A stretch of 64,000 nt of DNA from Dongia_B sp035539215. GTDB taxonomy: Bacteria; Pseudomonadota; Alphaproteobacteria; Dongiales; Dongiaceae. This document shows, in pieces, positions 26,010 through 34,904 of the stretch (position 1 is its first letter; each line of letters opens with the position of its first letter). The stretch covers positions 4,589 to 68,588 of the forward strand of contig DATLIX010000058.1 in assembly GCA_035539215.1 (NCBI GenBank), read 5' to 3'. The notes below the pieces were generated by a model. The model saw only the letters and a program-made list of their open reading frames with translations, made no database searches and was not told the DNA's origin. Both the position numbers and the translations under genes were made by a program.

Positions 26010-27695
26010 TCACGCCGGTTCCCGAGTCGCCGCCGCCGATTTAGCAAAATTTTTGCGTGCAGCGCTGCCGGCGCCCGCCAAACAGGCGATCACCACCCCG
26101 ATCAGTGCCGCCAGGGCGATCACCGCCCAGGCTTCGTTAATCGCCATCACTAGCCCGGCCCGCTCGATCGCCGGACGAAGAAGGTCCTGGGTTGCTTGAT
26201 CCGGCAGGGCGATGGGCTTGCCGACGAAGCGGTCGGTGTCGAGCCCGACAAACCGCGCGGCGGCCGCATCACCGGCCATTAACCGGGTGACCAGGTGATG
26301 GGCTTCGACCGGCGCCCGCTGCCAGATGATCGTGTCGATCACGGCAAGGCCGATGGCGCCGCCGAGATTGCGCATGAGGTTGAAGAGGGCGCTGCCGTCG
26401 GCAATGACGGCGGGCGGCAGGCGATCGAGGGCAAGGCGCGTGGGCGGCAACAGGCAGAACATGAAGGCGATGCCGCGCACCACCTGCGGCCAGAACATCT
26501 GATCGAAGTCGCTGGCGAAGGTGGCGAAGGCGCTGAGGGCCAGCCCGCAGGTCAGGGCCAGAAAGCCGGCCAGGCTGAGGTGATAGGGGGAGAGGAAGCG
26601 ACGGTCATGTTGCCGTTCCAGCCAGACCGCCACGGGAGCGATCAGCAATTGTGCGACGCCGGTGATCAGCATGACCTGGCCAATCTCGAAAGCGCTATGC
26701 AGCCGGACAAAGCCGAGAAAGACCGGCATCAGAAACGATGCGCCGAACAGGCCGATGCCGAGGATGAAACTCAGGCAACAGCCGGTGGCGTAATCCGGGC
26801 GGCGCAACAGATGCAGATCGACGACGGGGTGATCGGCCCGCCAGCTCCGCCGGCAGAACAGCGCGCCGGGAATGGCAACGCCGAGCCAGAGCGGCAGGAT
26901 CGGCCAGGCGAGCCAGCCGCGCTGCGGCGCCTCCTTGAGGGCGATCTCCAGGCAGGCGAGCGACACCGCCATCATCGCGACACTGGTCCAGTCGAGATGC
27001 CGCCACGCCGACCAGGCGACGCGCCGCGCCGAAAAACAGAAGAACACGGCCGCGGCGGCGATCGCGGCGGGAACGATGTTGATCAGAAACAGCCAGTGCC
27101 AGGAATAGGTGTCGGTGATCCAGCCGCCGATCAGGGGTCCGATGGCGGGTGCGAGGACGGCGACGCTGCCGGCGATGCCGGTGGCCAGGGCCTGCCGCCG
27201 ATCGGGGAAGATCAGAAAGACCGCGGAGAAGACCGCCGGAATGAGGCATCCGCCGGCAAGACCCTGCAGGATGCGGCCAAGGATCAGGCTGACGAAGCCG
27301 CTGCTGGCCGCGCAAAGGGCCGAGGCGCAGGCGAAGCCGATGATTGCGCCGATACCGAGATATCTGAGACCGAATATGCGCGTCAGCCTTCCCGTCAGCG
27401 GAATGGTGATGATTTCGGCGATCAGATAGGCCGTCTGGATCCAGCTCATCTGCGATGGCGCGATGCCGAGGCCGGACTGAATGTCGGGCAGCGAGGTGGC
27501 GACGATCTGTATATCGAGCACCGCCATGAACATGCCGAGGCACAGCGCTGAAAAACCGAGCCAGACGGCGAGAGCTCCGGCGGAACTCTCACTGTGCCCG
27601 ATGGCTTCGATGGAAGGTTCTTCCTGCACGTCAGCACCCGCTTTCTCATGCGTCGCAATCGGTCGATCCGCGTCTCGGGTCTGTTCCGGCAACAC
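26010..27695 (-). CDS. DHA2-family MFS drug:H+ antiporter (EmrB/QacA type)
   Basis: A 561-residue inner-membrane protein with about 14 predicted membrane segments. Motif A appears as LTGRLTRIFGLRYL, motif C as APAIGPLIGGWI and the DHA2 marker as AVLDIQIVATSLPDIQ. Exporters of this type usually work with a membrane-fusion protein (EmrA), but none is adjacent. The cytosolic N-terminus of about 40 residues is acidic. The start codon is GTG at 27695. The gene is divergent from the type III polyketide synthase, so export of its product is conceivable but unproven. Confidence 0.9.
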   Translation of the reverse strand: MLPEQTRDADRPIATHEKAGADVQEEPSIEAIGHSESSAGALAVWLGFSALCLGMFMAVLDIQIVATSLPDIQSGLGIAPSQMSWIQTAYLIAEIITIPLTGRLTRIFGLRYLGIGAIIGFACASALCAASSGFVSLILGRILQGLAGGCLIPAVFSAVFLIFPDRRQALATGIAGSVAVLAPAIGPLIGGWITDTYSWHWLFLINIVPAAIAAAAVFFCFSARRVAWSAWRHLDWTSVAMMAVSLACLEIALKEAPQRGWLAWPILPLWLGVAIPGALFCRRSWRADHPVVDLHLLRRPDYATGCCLSFILGIGLFGASFLMPVFLGFVRLHSAFEIGQVMLITGVAQLLIAPVAVWLERQHDRRFLSPYHLSLAGFLALTCGLALSAFATFASDFDQMFWPQVVRGIAFMFCLLPPTRLALDRLPPAVIADGSALFNLMRNLGGAIGLAVIDTIIWQRAPVEAHHLVTRLMAGDAAAARFVGLDTDRFVGKPIALPDQATQDLLRPAIERAGLVMAINEAWAVIALAALIGVVIACLAGAGSAARKNFAKSAAATREPA

Positions 27696-28028
27696 CTTTT
27701 GTAAAAGTTCCGACAGCGAACAAGCTATTGGGGAACAGGTTATCGGGAGACATGGAGCATCACGCGCTTCACATGATCAAAGCGGCGCGCCAAGCGACAG
27801 CAGACATTCATAGGTGACCGTGCCGCCTGTGGCTTTATTCCCTGTTCGACAGAAGGTAATTTTGCGGGTCTTGTCATCGGAAATGCTACATTGAACGTGA
27901 CAAAGAAATCATCATCTTGATGCTTCACGGCCACCTTCTCGCGCCGCTTCACTGTTAACAGCTTGGTGCAAGGTTCAGTTCAAACGATGACGATACAATC
28001 CACGCGAGCCGCATTGAGGCGGCGTCCT
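27696..28028. other. Divergent promoter region, MFS exporter / polyketide synthase
   Basis: About 330 bp without a convincing gene. A 70-codon open frame on the minus strand lacks family-like sequence. Promoters for both neighbours must lie here, but I cannot assign them. Confidence 0.4.
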
Positions 28029-29117
28029 ATGCATCGCCCGCATCCGCACAGTGTCGGCGCCGCTTTCGGCATGGAACTGGCGCCGACGATCCTGTCGGTC
28101 GCCACGGCGGTGCCGCCCTTTTCATTGCGGCAGGCCGATGTGGCCGCCATCGCGCCCTTGCTTTTCGATGCGCAACGTTCCGATCTTGCGCGCCTGATGC
28201 CGGTCTTCGACCATGCCGGAATCGAGCGCCGCCATTCCTGCGTGCCGCTTGACTGGTATCGCGTGCCGCATGGCTGGGAGGAGCGCAATCGTCTCTATCT
28301 GGAACATGCGCTCGCCTTGTTGAAGCGCGCAGCGCTGGAGGCCCTGGAACAGGCGGGGCGGCGCAAGGAGGACATCGCCAATGTGGTGACCGTCTCGACC
28401 ACCGGCATTGCCACGCCGGCGCTCGATGCGATGATCATGAATGAGCTCGGTCTGTCGCCGCATATCCGGCGCCTGCCGATCTTCGGTCTGGGCTGTGCCG
28501 GCGGCACGGTGGGCCTCAGCCATGCGGCGGATATCGCCCGCGCCCATCCGGAAGGCGATACCTTGCTGCTGATCGTCGAACTCTGCGCCCTGACTTTCCG
28601 GCAGGGCGACATGTCGAACAGCAACATCGTCGCTTCGGCGCTGTTCGGCGACGGTGCCGCCGCCATGGTGCTGGGACGACCGGGCTCGCCGGGGCCGCGC
28701 TTGACGGCGGCCGGCATGCATACCTGGCACGATTCGCTGGACGTGATGGGCTGGCGCGTCGCCGATGACGGCCTCGGTGTGCTTTTTTCCCGCGATATTC
28801 CGACCCTGGTCCGCCAGGATATGCGCGGCGCTCTCGATGATTTCCTGGCCGAGCAGGGCCTGGCCTTTGCCGATCTCGACGGCTTCATCTGCCATCCCGG
28901 CGGCATGAAGGTGCTGGATGCGCTGGAGGACATTTTCGAGCTGCCGCGCGGCGGCATGCGCGACGCCCGCGAGGTGTTGCGTGACTTCGGCAACATGTCG
29001 GCCGTGACGGTCATCTTCGTGCTGGAGCGACAGTTGCGGCGGGGTATAGGCGGGCGGCATCTGATCTCGGCGCTGGGGCCGGGTTTCTCGGCCGGCTTCC
29101 AGCTGCTGGAGGTGTGA
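28029..29117 (+). CDS. Type III polyketide synthase (alkylpyrone/alkylresorcinol type)
   Basis: A chalcone-synthase-fold homodimeric enzyme that extends an acyl-CoA with malonyl-CoA and cyclises the product. The catalytic triad is clear: Cys156 in IFGLGCAGGTVGLSHA, His289 in DGFICHPGGMKVLDAL and Asn322 in LRDFGNMSAVTVIFVL. The start is uncertain: ATG 28029 has a GAGG site, while ATG 27987 would add 14 residues. The stop is directly followed by the GTG of an ICMT-type methyltransferase. This pairing is known from Bacillus bpsA-bpsB, which makes alkylpyrones and their methyl ethers; I infer the same type of product. Confidence 0.92.
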   Translation: MHRPHPHSVGAAFGMELAPTILSVATAVPPFSLRQADVAAIAPLLFDAQRSDLARLMPVFDHAGIERRHSCVPLDWYRVPHGWEERNRLYLEHALALLKRAALEALEQAGRRKEDIANVVTVSTTGIATPALDAMIMNELGLSPHIRRLPIFGLGCAGGTVGLSHAADIARAHPEGDTLLLIVELCALTFRQGDMSNSNIVASALFGDGAAAMVLGRPGSPGPRLTAAGMHTWHDSLDVMGWRVADDGLGVLFSRDIPTLVRQDMRGALDDFLAEQGLAFADLDGFICHPGGMKVLDALEDIFELPRGGMRDAREVLRDFGNMSAVTVIFVLERQLRRGIGGRHLISALGPGFSAGFQLLEV

Positions 29118-29678
29118 GTGCCCGCGACGGCCGGCGCCATCTTGATCCCGCTGCTGCTGCTGTTCGTCACCCTGCAGCGCCTGCTGGAACTGGCGATCGC
29201 CCGGCGCAATACGCGTCGCCTGCTGGCGGCCGGCGGCTATGAGATCGGCCGGCGGCATTATCCGCTGCTGATGGTGCTGCATAGTCTCTGGCTGCTCACC
29301 CTGTGGTTCTGGTGGCTCGACGGCCGCGCCGTCTGGATTCCGGCGGCGGGGCTCGCTTATATCCTGCTCCAGCCTCTGCGTTTCTGGGTCATGGCCAGCC
29401 TCGGGCGCTTCTGGACGACCCGGATCATCGTCGTGCCCGACGCCCCGCTGGTGCGCCGCGGCCCCTATCGCTTCTTGCGTCACCCCAATTACCTTATTGT
29501 CGTCATGGAAATGGCCATGCTGCCGTTGGCCTTGGGGAGCTGGCCCCTGGCGCTTATTTTTTCGCTCGCCAATGCCGCGGTGCTGCATCTGCGTCTGCGG
29601 GTCGAGGTGGCAAGCCTTGACCGGCGCCGGCAGGAATCTTCGCGGGAATCTTCTCTGCCCGACCGCCCGGGGGCCTGA
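29118..29678 (+). CDS. Isoprenylcysteine carboxyl methyltransferase (ICMT)-family protein, probable alkylpyrone O-methyltransferase
   Basis: A 186-residue membrane methyltransferase with about 4-5 hydrophobic segments. The family signature is VRRGPYRFLRHPNYLIVVMEM. Bacteria lack prenylated CaaX proteins of the eukaryotic kind. In operons with type III polyketide synthases such enzymes (BpsB type) methylate the hydroxyl of alkylpyrones. The GTG start touches the polyketide synthase stop, indicating translational coupling. The Ser/Arg-rich tail after residue 165 is not conserved in the family. Confidence 0.88.
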   Translation: MPATAGAILIPLLLLFVTLQRLLELAIARRNTRRLLAAGGYEIGRRHYPLLMVLHSLWLLTLWFWWLDGRAVWIPAAGLAYILLQPLRFWVMASLGRFWTTRIIVVPDAPLVRRGPYRFLRHPNYLIVVMEMAMLPLALGSWPLALIFSLANAAVLHLRLRVEVASLDRRRQESSRESSLPDRPGA

Positions 29679-29858
29679 CGCCATTCTCGGTCGATCCCCT
29701 TCTTCCGCTCTTTGCCGGACCGCTCTTTCTCGACAATATCCCCAGGTATAGGCTCTTGCGGAACACGGCCGAGGCGCTAGTGTTATAGGCGGTGCAGTCG
29801 CACCGTTCGATCTCCTCCCACGACCGGCCGCAAAAAAAAGCTCATCAGGGGAAAAACC

Positions 29859-31103
29859 ATGTCGATCATGTCGGATTTGCGCAGCCTGACGCCGAAGCAG
29901 CGCAGCGCTGTGGTTGCCAGCTATCTCGGCTGGACGTTGGATGCCTTCGATTTCTTCATCATGACTTTCGTGCTGACGGATATCGCCAAGGAATTCAACA
30001 CCGAAGTTCCAGCCGTTGTCGAAGGCCTGTTCCTGACCCTGGCGATGCGCCCGGTCGGTGCGCTGCTCTTTGGTTTGGCGGCGGACAAATTCGGCCGGCG
30101 GCCGACCCTGATGGTCGACGTCCTGCTCTATTCGGCGGTGGAGTTTGCCTCCGGCTTTGCGCCGAGCCTGACCGTGCTGCTCATTCTGCGCGCCATTTAC
30201 GGCGTGGCGATGGGCGGCGAATGGGGGGTCGGGGCCTCGCTCACCATGGAAACCATTCCGGCCAAGACACGCGGGATCATTTCCGGCCTGCTGCAGGCAG
30301 GCTATCCCAGCGGCTATCTCCTGGCCGGCGTCGCCTATGGTCTCCTGTTCGATCACATCGGCTGGCGCGGCATGTTCATGGTCGGCGCAGCGCCGGCCTT
30401 GCTGGTGCTTTACATCCGCAGCCAGGTGGAGGAATCGCCGGCCTTCACGGCGCGCCAGCATGTCGTCAAGCGCCCCGGCATCTGGTCTGTGGTCAAGAAC
30501 CATGTCGGGCTTCTGGTCTATGCCGTCCTGTTGATGGCGGCGTTCAATTCGTTCAGCCATGGCAGCCAGGATCTCTATCCGACATTCTTGAAGGTCGAAC
30601 ATAAATTCGATACGACCACCGTCAGCATCCTCACCGTGGTTCTGAACGTAGGCGCCATTATCGGCGGGATCGGCTTTGGCTTGTTGTCCGAACATATCGG
30701 CCGGCGTTGGGCGATCATCATCGCCGCTTTGCTGGCCCTGCCGGTCATTCCCCTCTGGGCGTTTTCCACCACCCCGGTCATGCTCGGGCTGGGCGCTTTC
30801 CTGATGCAGGTCGCCGTCCAGGGCGCCTGGGGTGTCGTGCCGGTCTATCTGAACGAGATTTCGCCCGAAGCCATCCGCGGTACGTTTCCGGGTGTCGTCT
30901 ACCAGCTGGGCAACTTGCTGGCGTCGAAGAACCAGGTGCTGCAGGCGCAATATGCGAAGAACAATGGAGATGCCTACGGCTTCATCATGGCTGTCGTCAT
31001 CGCCATCGTTGCCCTCGCCATCGCCATCCTGACATTCTTCGGCCGCGAATCGCGCGGTACCGTCTTTGCCCATCAGGACAGTAAGCTGCCGGCCAGCGAA
31101 TGA
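29859..31103 (+). CDS. MFS metabolite:H+ symporter (sialate/lactate-transporter type)
   Basis: A 414-residue transporter with 12 predicted membrane segments. Motif A is present as LAADKFGRRPTLM, along with YGVAMGGEWGVGASLTMETIP and YLNEISPEAIRGTFPG. The opening SYLGWTLDAFDFFIMTFVL is typical of the SHS/AAHS symporters for carboxylates. An AGGGG site precedes the ATG. The substrate cannot be told. It is followed by a YghZ-type reductase, possibly cotranscribed (62 bp). Confidence 0.88.
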   Translation: MSIMSDLRSLTPKQRSAVVASYLGWTLDAFDFFIMTFVLTDIAKEFNTEVPAVVEGLFLTLAMRPVGALLFGLAADKFGRRPTLMVDVLLYSAVEFASGFAPSLTVLLILRAIYGVAMGGEWGVGASLTMETIPAKTRGIISGLLQAGYPSGYLLAGVAYGLLFDHIGWRGMFMVGAAPALLVLYIRSQVEESPAFTARQHVVKRPGIWSVVKNHVGLLVYAVLLMAAFNSFSHGSQDLYPTFLKVEHKFDTTTVSILTVVLNVGAIIGGIGFGLLSEHIGRRWAIIIAALLALPVIPLWAFSTTPVMLGLGAFLMQVAVQGAWGVVPVYLNEISPEAIRGTFPGVVYQLGNLLASKNQVLQAQYAKNNGDAYGFIMAVVIAIVALAIAILTFFGRESRGTVFAHQDSKLPASE

Positions 31104-31165
31104 CCGGCAGCCAAAGACCAGCGGCCTGCCGATTCCGGCGGGCAGATCAATAGAGGAAGCCGACC

Positions 31166-32209
31166 GTGACCTATCTAGCCGCCGATCAACGATATGAAGC
31201 CATGACCTACCGCTTTTGCGGGCGCAGCGGCTTGAAGCTGCCGCTGCTCTCTTTGGGCCTGTGGCACAATTTCGGCGATACCACGCCGCTCAGCACCCAG
31301 CGCGAGATGGTGCATGCCGCCTTCGATCTCGGCATCACGCATTTCGATCTCGCCAACAACTACGGCCCGCCCTATGGCTCGGCGGAGATAAACTTCGGCC
31401 GCATTCTCGCCGAGGATCTCAAGGCCTATCGCGACGAGCTGATTATTTCCAGCAAGGCCGGCTGGGATATGTGGCCCGGGCCTTACGGGCAGGGCGGCGG
31501 TTCGCGCAAATACGTTCTCGCCAGCCTCGATCAGAGCCTCAAGCGGCTCGGCCTCGATTACGTCGACATTTTCTATTCGCATCGCTTCGATCCGGAAACC
31601 CCGCTGGAAGAAACCATGGGGGCGCTGGCGACCGCCGTGCAGCAGGGCAAGGCGCTTTATATCGGCCTGTCCTCTTATTCGGCGCAGAAGACGAAAGAGG
31701 CCGTGGCCCTGTTGAAGCAGTGGAACATTCCCTGCCTCATCCACCAGCCCTCCTATAACATGCTCAACCGCTGGGTGGAGACTGAGCTTCTTGACACGCT
31801 CGAGACATTGGGCATGGGCTGCATTGCCTTCACGGCTTTGGCGCAGGGCCTGCTCTCGGATAAATATCTCAACGGCGTGCCGCAGGATGCCCGCATCAAC
31901 CGGCCGGGCGGCGGTTCGCTGAAGCAGGAACATCTCAGTGCCTCCAATCTCGCCCGGGTCAAATCCTTGAACGAGATCGCCCGCCGCCGCGGCCAGAGCC
32001 TGGCGCAGATGGCACTGGCCTGGGTGCTGCGCGATCCGCGCGTGACGACCACCCTGATCGGCGCCAGCTCCGTCGCCCAGATCAAGGAGAATGTGGCGGC
32101 CCTGTCGCAGCTCAGCTTCGGCAAGGAAGAACTCGCGGAGATCGACCGCTACGCCCAGGAAGGCGGCATCAATCTCTGGGAAAAGCCGAGTACCGACCAG
32201 CGGCCCTGA
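31166..32209 (+). CDS. yghZ: YghZ-type aldo/keto reductase (L-glyceraldehyde 3-phosphate reductase)
   Basis: A 347-residue reductase closely resembling E. coli YghZ, which detoxifies L-glyceraldehyde 3-phosphate and methylglyoxal with NADPH. The beginning (YLAADQRYEAMTYRFCGRSGLKLPLLSLGLWHNFGD) aligns with YghZ from its first residues, supporting GTG 31166 with its GAGGAAG site over the internal ATG at 31202. Catalytic residues occur in ITHFDLANNYGPPYGSAE and IISSKAGWDMWPGPYG. The length equals that of E. coli YghZ. A strong terminator follows. Confidence 0.92.
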   Translation: MTYLAADQRYEAMTYRFCGRSGLKLPLLSLGLWHNFGDTTPLSTQREMVHAAFDLGITHFDLANNYGPPYGSAEINFGRILAEDLKAYRDELIISSKAGWDMWPGPYGQGGGSRKYVLASLDQSLKRLGLDYVDIFYSHRFDPETPLEETMGALATAVQQGKALYIGLSSYSAQKTKEAVALLKQWNIPCLIHQPSYNMLNRWVETELLDTLETLGMGCIAFTALAQGLLSDKYLNGVPQDARINRPGGGSLKQEHLSASNLARVKSLNEIARRRGQSLAQMALAWVLRDPRVTTTLIGASSVAQIKENVAALSQLSFGKEELAEIDRYAQEGGINLWEKPSTDQRP

Positions 32210-32238
32210 GCGTGCACGCCCTCTGCGCTGCACGGTTG

Positions 32239-32276
32239 AAAGCGGCGACATCCGAACGGGTGTCGCCGCTTTTCTT
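32239..32276 (+). terminator. Intrinsic terminator after the YghZ-type gene
   Basis: A perfect 12-bp stem (32239-32250 paired with 32261-32272, arm AAAGCGGCGACA) with a 10-nt loop is followed by TTTCTTT. It lies 30 bp after the reductase stop codon. Confidence 0.88.
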
Positions 32277-32440
32277 TAGGCAATGGGACAGCTATGCCAT
32301 CAGCCTGCAATTGCCGCCTCCCGTCGGCCAATGCCGGCGACGAAGACGCGCTATGTTGTTTTGTCGTGTTCGCTCCGGCGCCGAGATCGGCTATCGTCGC
32401 CCTGCATTGATCGATCTTTCGTCTGGGCAAGGGGATTATT

Positions 32441-33634
32441 TTGTCGGAGCAGGTTTTGATGGGCGGCTTTCCGTCGGCGCCCGAACAGCAGGTGACGCTG
32501 GCCAATTGGCGCTTGCCGCCATTCAACAACTGGGCTTTCCATCATGTCCGCGAGATCGTCCCAAGCGCCAACATCTATCGCGGCACCGGCCCCGTCTTGT
32601 CGCTGCCGGCCAGCGGTATCGCGCTGCCGAACGTCGTGTTTCGCGGTCCGCGCGGCCAGGACTGGAACCTGGATGACATGCTGCGGGCCAGCGACACCGA
32701 TGGGCTCCTGGTCCTGAAATCCGGCAAGGTCGTCGTCGAGCGCTATTTCAACGGCCTGACGCCGGAGGCGCCGCATATCATCTTCTCGGTCAGCAAATCC
32801 GTCACCGGCAGTCTCGCCGGCATCCTGGTGCAGCAGGGCAAGCTCGATCCCGAAGCGCCCGTCACGCGCTATATTCCCGAGACGAAGGGCTCCGCTTATG
32901 GCGAGGCGAGCCTGCGCCATGTTCTCGACATGACGGTCAGCATCGATTTCGTCGAGGACTATCTGAACAACGACGGCGCCTTCGCCCGCTACCGCGATGC
33001 GACCGGCTGGAATCCCATCCGCGACCCCGAACGGCTCAGCGATCTGCGCAGCTTCCTGCTGACCCTGCCGCGCGCGGAGCGGCCGCATGGTGAGATCTTC
33101 TATTACGTCTCGCCGAATTCGGATCTGCTGGGCTGGGTGCTCGAACGCGCTTCCGGCCGGCCCTATGCGGCGCTGCTCTCCGAGCTCCTGTGGCAGCGGA
33201 TGGGGGCGGAATTCGACGCCTATGTTACCGTCGATCGTCTCGGTGCGTCGCGCGCTGCCGGCGGCATCTGCTGCACCTTGCGCGATCTCGGCCGGCTCGG
33301 CGAGTTGATGCGGCATGAGGGCCGTTTCGGCCAGAGCCAGGTCATTCCCGCCGATTGGGCGGCAGATATCCGTACCGCCGGCGATCGCGAGGCCTGGCAG
33401 CGCGGCTCGATGGCGAAGTTCCTCCCGCAGGGCCGCTACCGCAGCAAATGGTATCAGACCGGGAATGCAGGCGGCGCCTTCCTCGGCGTCGGCATCCACG
33501 GCCAATGGGTCTATATCGATCCCGCCAGCGAGGTGGTCATCGCCAAGATGTCATCGCAGAAGCTGCCGGTGGATGAAGCGCTGGACGGCCTGACATTGCG
33601 CTGCTTCAGCGCCATTGTCGAAGCGCTCCGCTAG
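32441..33634 (+). CDS. Beta-lactamase-fold serine hydrolase (class C / 6-aminohexanoate-dimer hydrolase-like)
   Basis: A 397-residue serine hydrolase. The nucleophile motif SxxK is FSVSKSVTG (Ser near 125), the Tyr motif is IFYYVSPNSDLLGWV and the third motif is GIHGQWVYIDP. This arrangement resembles esterase EstB and NylB-type enzymes more than true beta-lactamases. No signal peptide is present, so it is probably cytosolic. The start is either TTG 32441 (AAGGGGATT site) or ATG 32459 (GGAGCAGG site); both fit. The substrate is unknown. The stop codon runs into a TAGAGCGG sequence also seen after mmcB. Confidence 0.87.
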   Translation: MSEQVLMGGFPSAPEQQVTLANWRLPPFNNWAFHHVREIVPSANIYRGTGPVLSLPASGIALPNVVFRGPRGQDWNLDDMLRASDTDGLLVLKSGKVVVERYFNGLTPEAPHIIFSVSKSVTGSLAGILVQQGKLDPEAPVTRYIPETKGSAYGEASLRHVLDMTVSIDFVEDYLNNDGAFARYRDATGWNPIRDPERLSDLRSFLLTLPRAERPHGEIFYYVSPNSDLLGWVLERASGRPYAALLSELLWQRMGAEFDAYVTVDRLGASRAAGGICCTLRDLGRLGELMRHEGRFGQSQVIPADWAADIRTAGDREAWQRGSMAKFLPQGRYRSKWYQTGNAGGAFLGVGIHGQWVYIDPASEVVIAKMSSQKLPVDEALDGLTLRCFSAIVEALR

Positions 33635-33955
33635 AGCGGTTCAGGTTCTGACGGAAGCGTGTTCGGCCCTGCGTCGTCTCGATGAGCCTCGATCCGACCG
33701 CGCACGAGGCTCGCTGGAAACGACACGCTGCCAGCCGCAAAGCTGTTTCGGCTCTTTCTGGGGTTACAAATGTAACCCGATTGCCCTCCCTCGCAATCGA
33801 GGCGTAACCGCCGAATATCATTCTTTTTCGGGAGATATATGACCAGCGAAGGCGTGCTCTCCTCCGACGAGCCGGCAAAGAGGTAATGCCAATGCGGTTG
33901 CAATTGCATAAACGACTTTTCGGGACTTATCGACAACACCCATAAAGGAGGGTGG
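33635..33955. other. Intergenic region, no gene supported
   Basis: About 320 bp with lower GC than the neighbourhood toward its 3' part. No credible gene, hairpin or repeat was found apart from the AGAGCGGTTCAGG sequence at its beginning. It opens the decay zone that extends to 35778. Confidence 0.4.
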
Positions 33956-34060
33956 ATGCTCGTAGTACTGGGTGCATCAGGTATTAGCGGGCGGTAGAGC
34001 TTCGCTTGCTGGTGCGAGCCGGTAAATCAAACCCAATCTTCCTCTTGAATTTGCCGATCT
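33956..34060 (+). pseudogene. Remnant of an NAD(P)-binding (NmrA/SDR-like) gene
   Basis: A very strong ribosome site (AAAGGAGGGTGG) leads an ATG and the typical Rossmann start MLVVLGASGISGR, which stops at 33997. In another frame the DNA continues as VELRLLVRAGKSNP, resembling the later Rossmann strand of NmrA-type proteins. This pattern fits a gene broken by deletion and frameshift. The match is short, so the family name is tentative. Confidence 0.35.
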
Positions 34061-34204
34061 GCCGCTGTCCGGGTCGGCACCTATGCGCCACGGTGATCGA
34101 ACAGTTCATGTCAAAGTCGCCGACGTCGTCATCCTCGATACCAAGCAAAAGTTCTTACCCGTGACGCACGCCGCACTTGGCTGCTCAAACAAGGAACGAT
34201 GATC

Positions 34205-34612
34205 ATGCCCATTTATACCTGGACGACGCAGGAAGGTACTTTTTCCAAAGATCAAAAGAAAGCACTGGCAAAGGCTGTCGTAGACATTCATTGCGGCGCG
34301 ACAGGGGCACCGAGAAATTTTGTCCGAACTATCTTTAATACCTATCCGGAGGGAAGCGGCTTTTTGGCTGAGACACCATCTGCCACGGTATTCCTGCTTT
34401 GCCATATTCGGGCGGGGAGAACCGTGGAAACGAAGCACGCGATGCTGAAGCAACTCAATGATGCGGCGGTGAAAATTGGCGGTATCTCGAGCGATGCGCT
34501 TGCCATCGTTCTCGAGGAGATCGCGCCAGGCAATGGAATGGAATTCGGCCTGATCCTCCCGGGAACCACCGCCGAAGAAGAAGCGCAGTGGCTCAAGGCG
34601 CACGCGCGGTAG
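34205..34612 (+). CDS. Tautomerase-superfamily protein, cis-CaaD-like
   Basis: A 135-residue protein whose initiator Met is followed by Pro (MPIYTWTTQEGTFSKDQK). The N-terminal Pro is the catalytic base or acid of this superfamily, which supports ATG 34205 over the ATG two codons earlier. HCGATGAPRNFVRTIF and the length match the cis-3-chloroacrylic acid dehalogenase-like branch. The true substrate may be unrelated to haloacids. The gene looks intact although its neighbours on both sides are broken, and its base composition is less GC-rich than the rest of the window. Confidence 0.82.
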   Translation: MPIYTWTTQEGTFSKDQKKALAKAVVDIHCGATGAPRNFVRTIFNTYPEGSGFLAETPSATVFLLCHIRAGRTVETKHAMLKQLNDAAVKIGGISSDALAIVLEEIAPGNGMEFGLILPGTTAEEEAQWLKAHAR

Positions 34613-34639
34613 GTATTTTGCTTCTGCCGGGGAGGAACA

Positions 34640-34846
34640 ATGGCCAGATCGCGTAAACAGCGCCGAGAATGGAGCTGGTGGTATTTTCTTTTTCTGATCG
34701 AGTTAATCGCGGTCCTTTAGCCCCCATTCTACAATAGGGCAGAACCTGTCTTGATCGGCATGCCGTTCTTTTATTGGTACCAGCTTCTCTGGGTCATCCT
34801 CGGTGCCATTCTCACCGCGATCGTCCACTTTGCTACCGACGACTAG
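34640..34846 (+). pseudogene. DUF3311 gene with premature amber codon
   Basis: Translation from ATG 34640 (GGGGAGGAAC site) gives RREWSWWYFLFLIELIAVL, then TAG at 34718-34720, then PPFYNRAEPVLIGMPFFYWYQLLWVILGAILTAIV in the same frame to a stop at 34844-34846. In DUF3311 proteins the residue before xPFYNR is Trp, so TGG to TAG is the simplest cause. The full frame is 69 codons, normal for the family. DUF3311 genes accompany sodium:solute symporters of the MctP type, and a damaged one follows here. Confidence 0.8.
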
Positions 34847-34904
34847 CGGTACGGCAGGCGGTTCGAGACGGCGCACTACAGCGTAAAATCAGCGGGAAAT
34901 TAGA

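Noticed and set aside
26295..27551. A 418-codon plus-strand frame opposite the DHA2 exporter
   Set aside because: It is Gly/Asp/Glu/Arg-rich and low complexity, the mirror image of membrane-segment codons.
27740..27952. A 70-codon minus-strand frame in the exporter/polyketide synthase intergenic region
   Set aside because: It has no recognisable family, ribosome site or conserved-looking composition.
28122..31073. A 983-codon open frame on the minus strand covering the polyketide synthase, methyltransferase and MFS genes
   Set aside because: It is antisense to three clearly recognisable genes. Its His/Gln/Arg/Asp-rich low-complexity sequence is typical of reading the opposite strand of GC-rich DNA.
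34106..34603. A 165-codon minus-strand frame opposite the tautomerase
   Set aside because: The plus strand encodes a recognisable tautomerase with the catalytic Pro; the opposite frame has no motifs.
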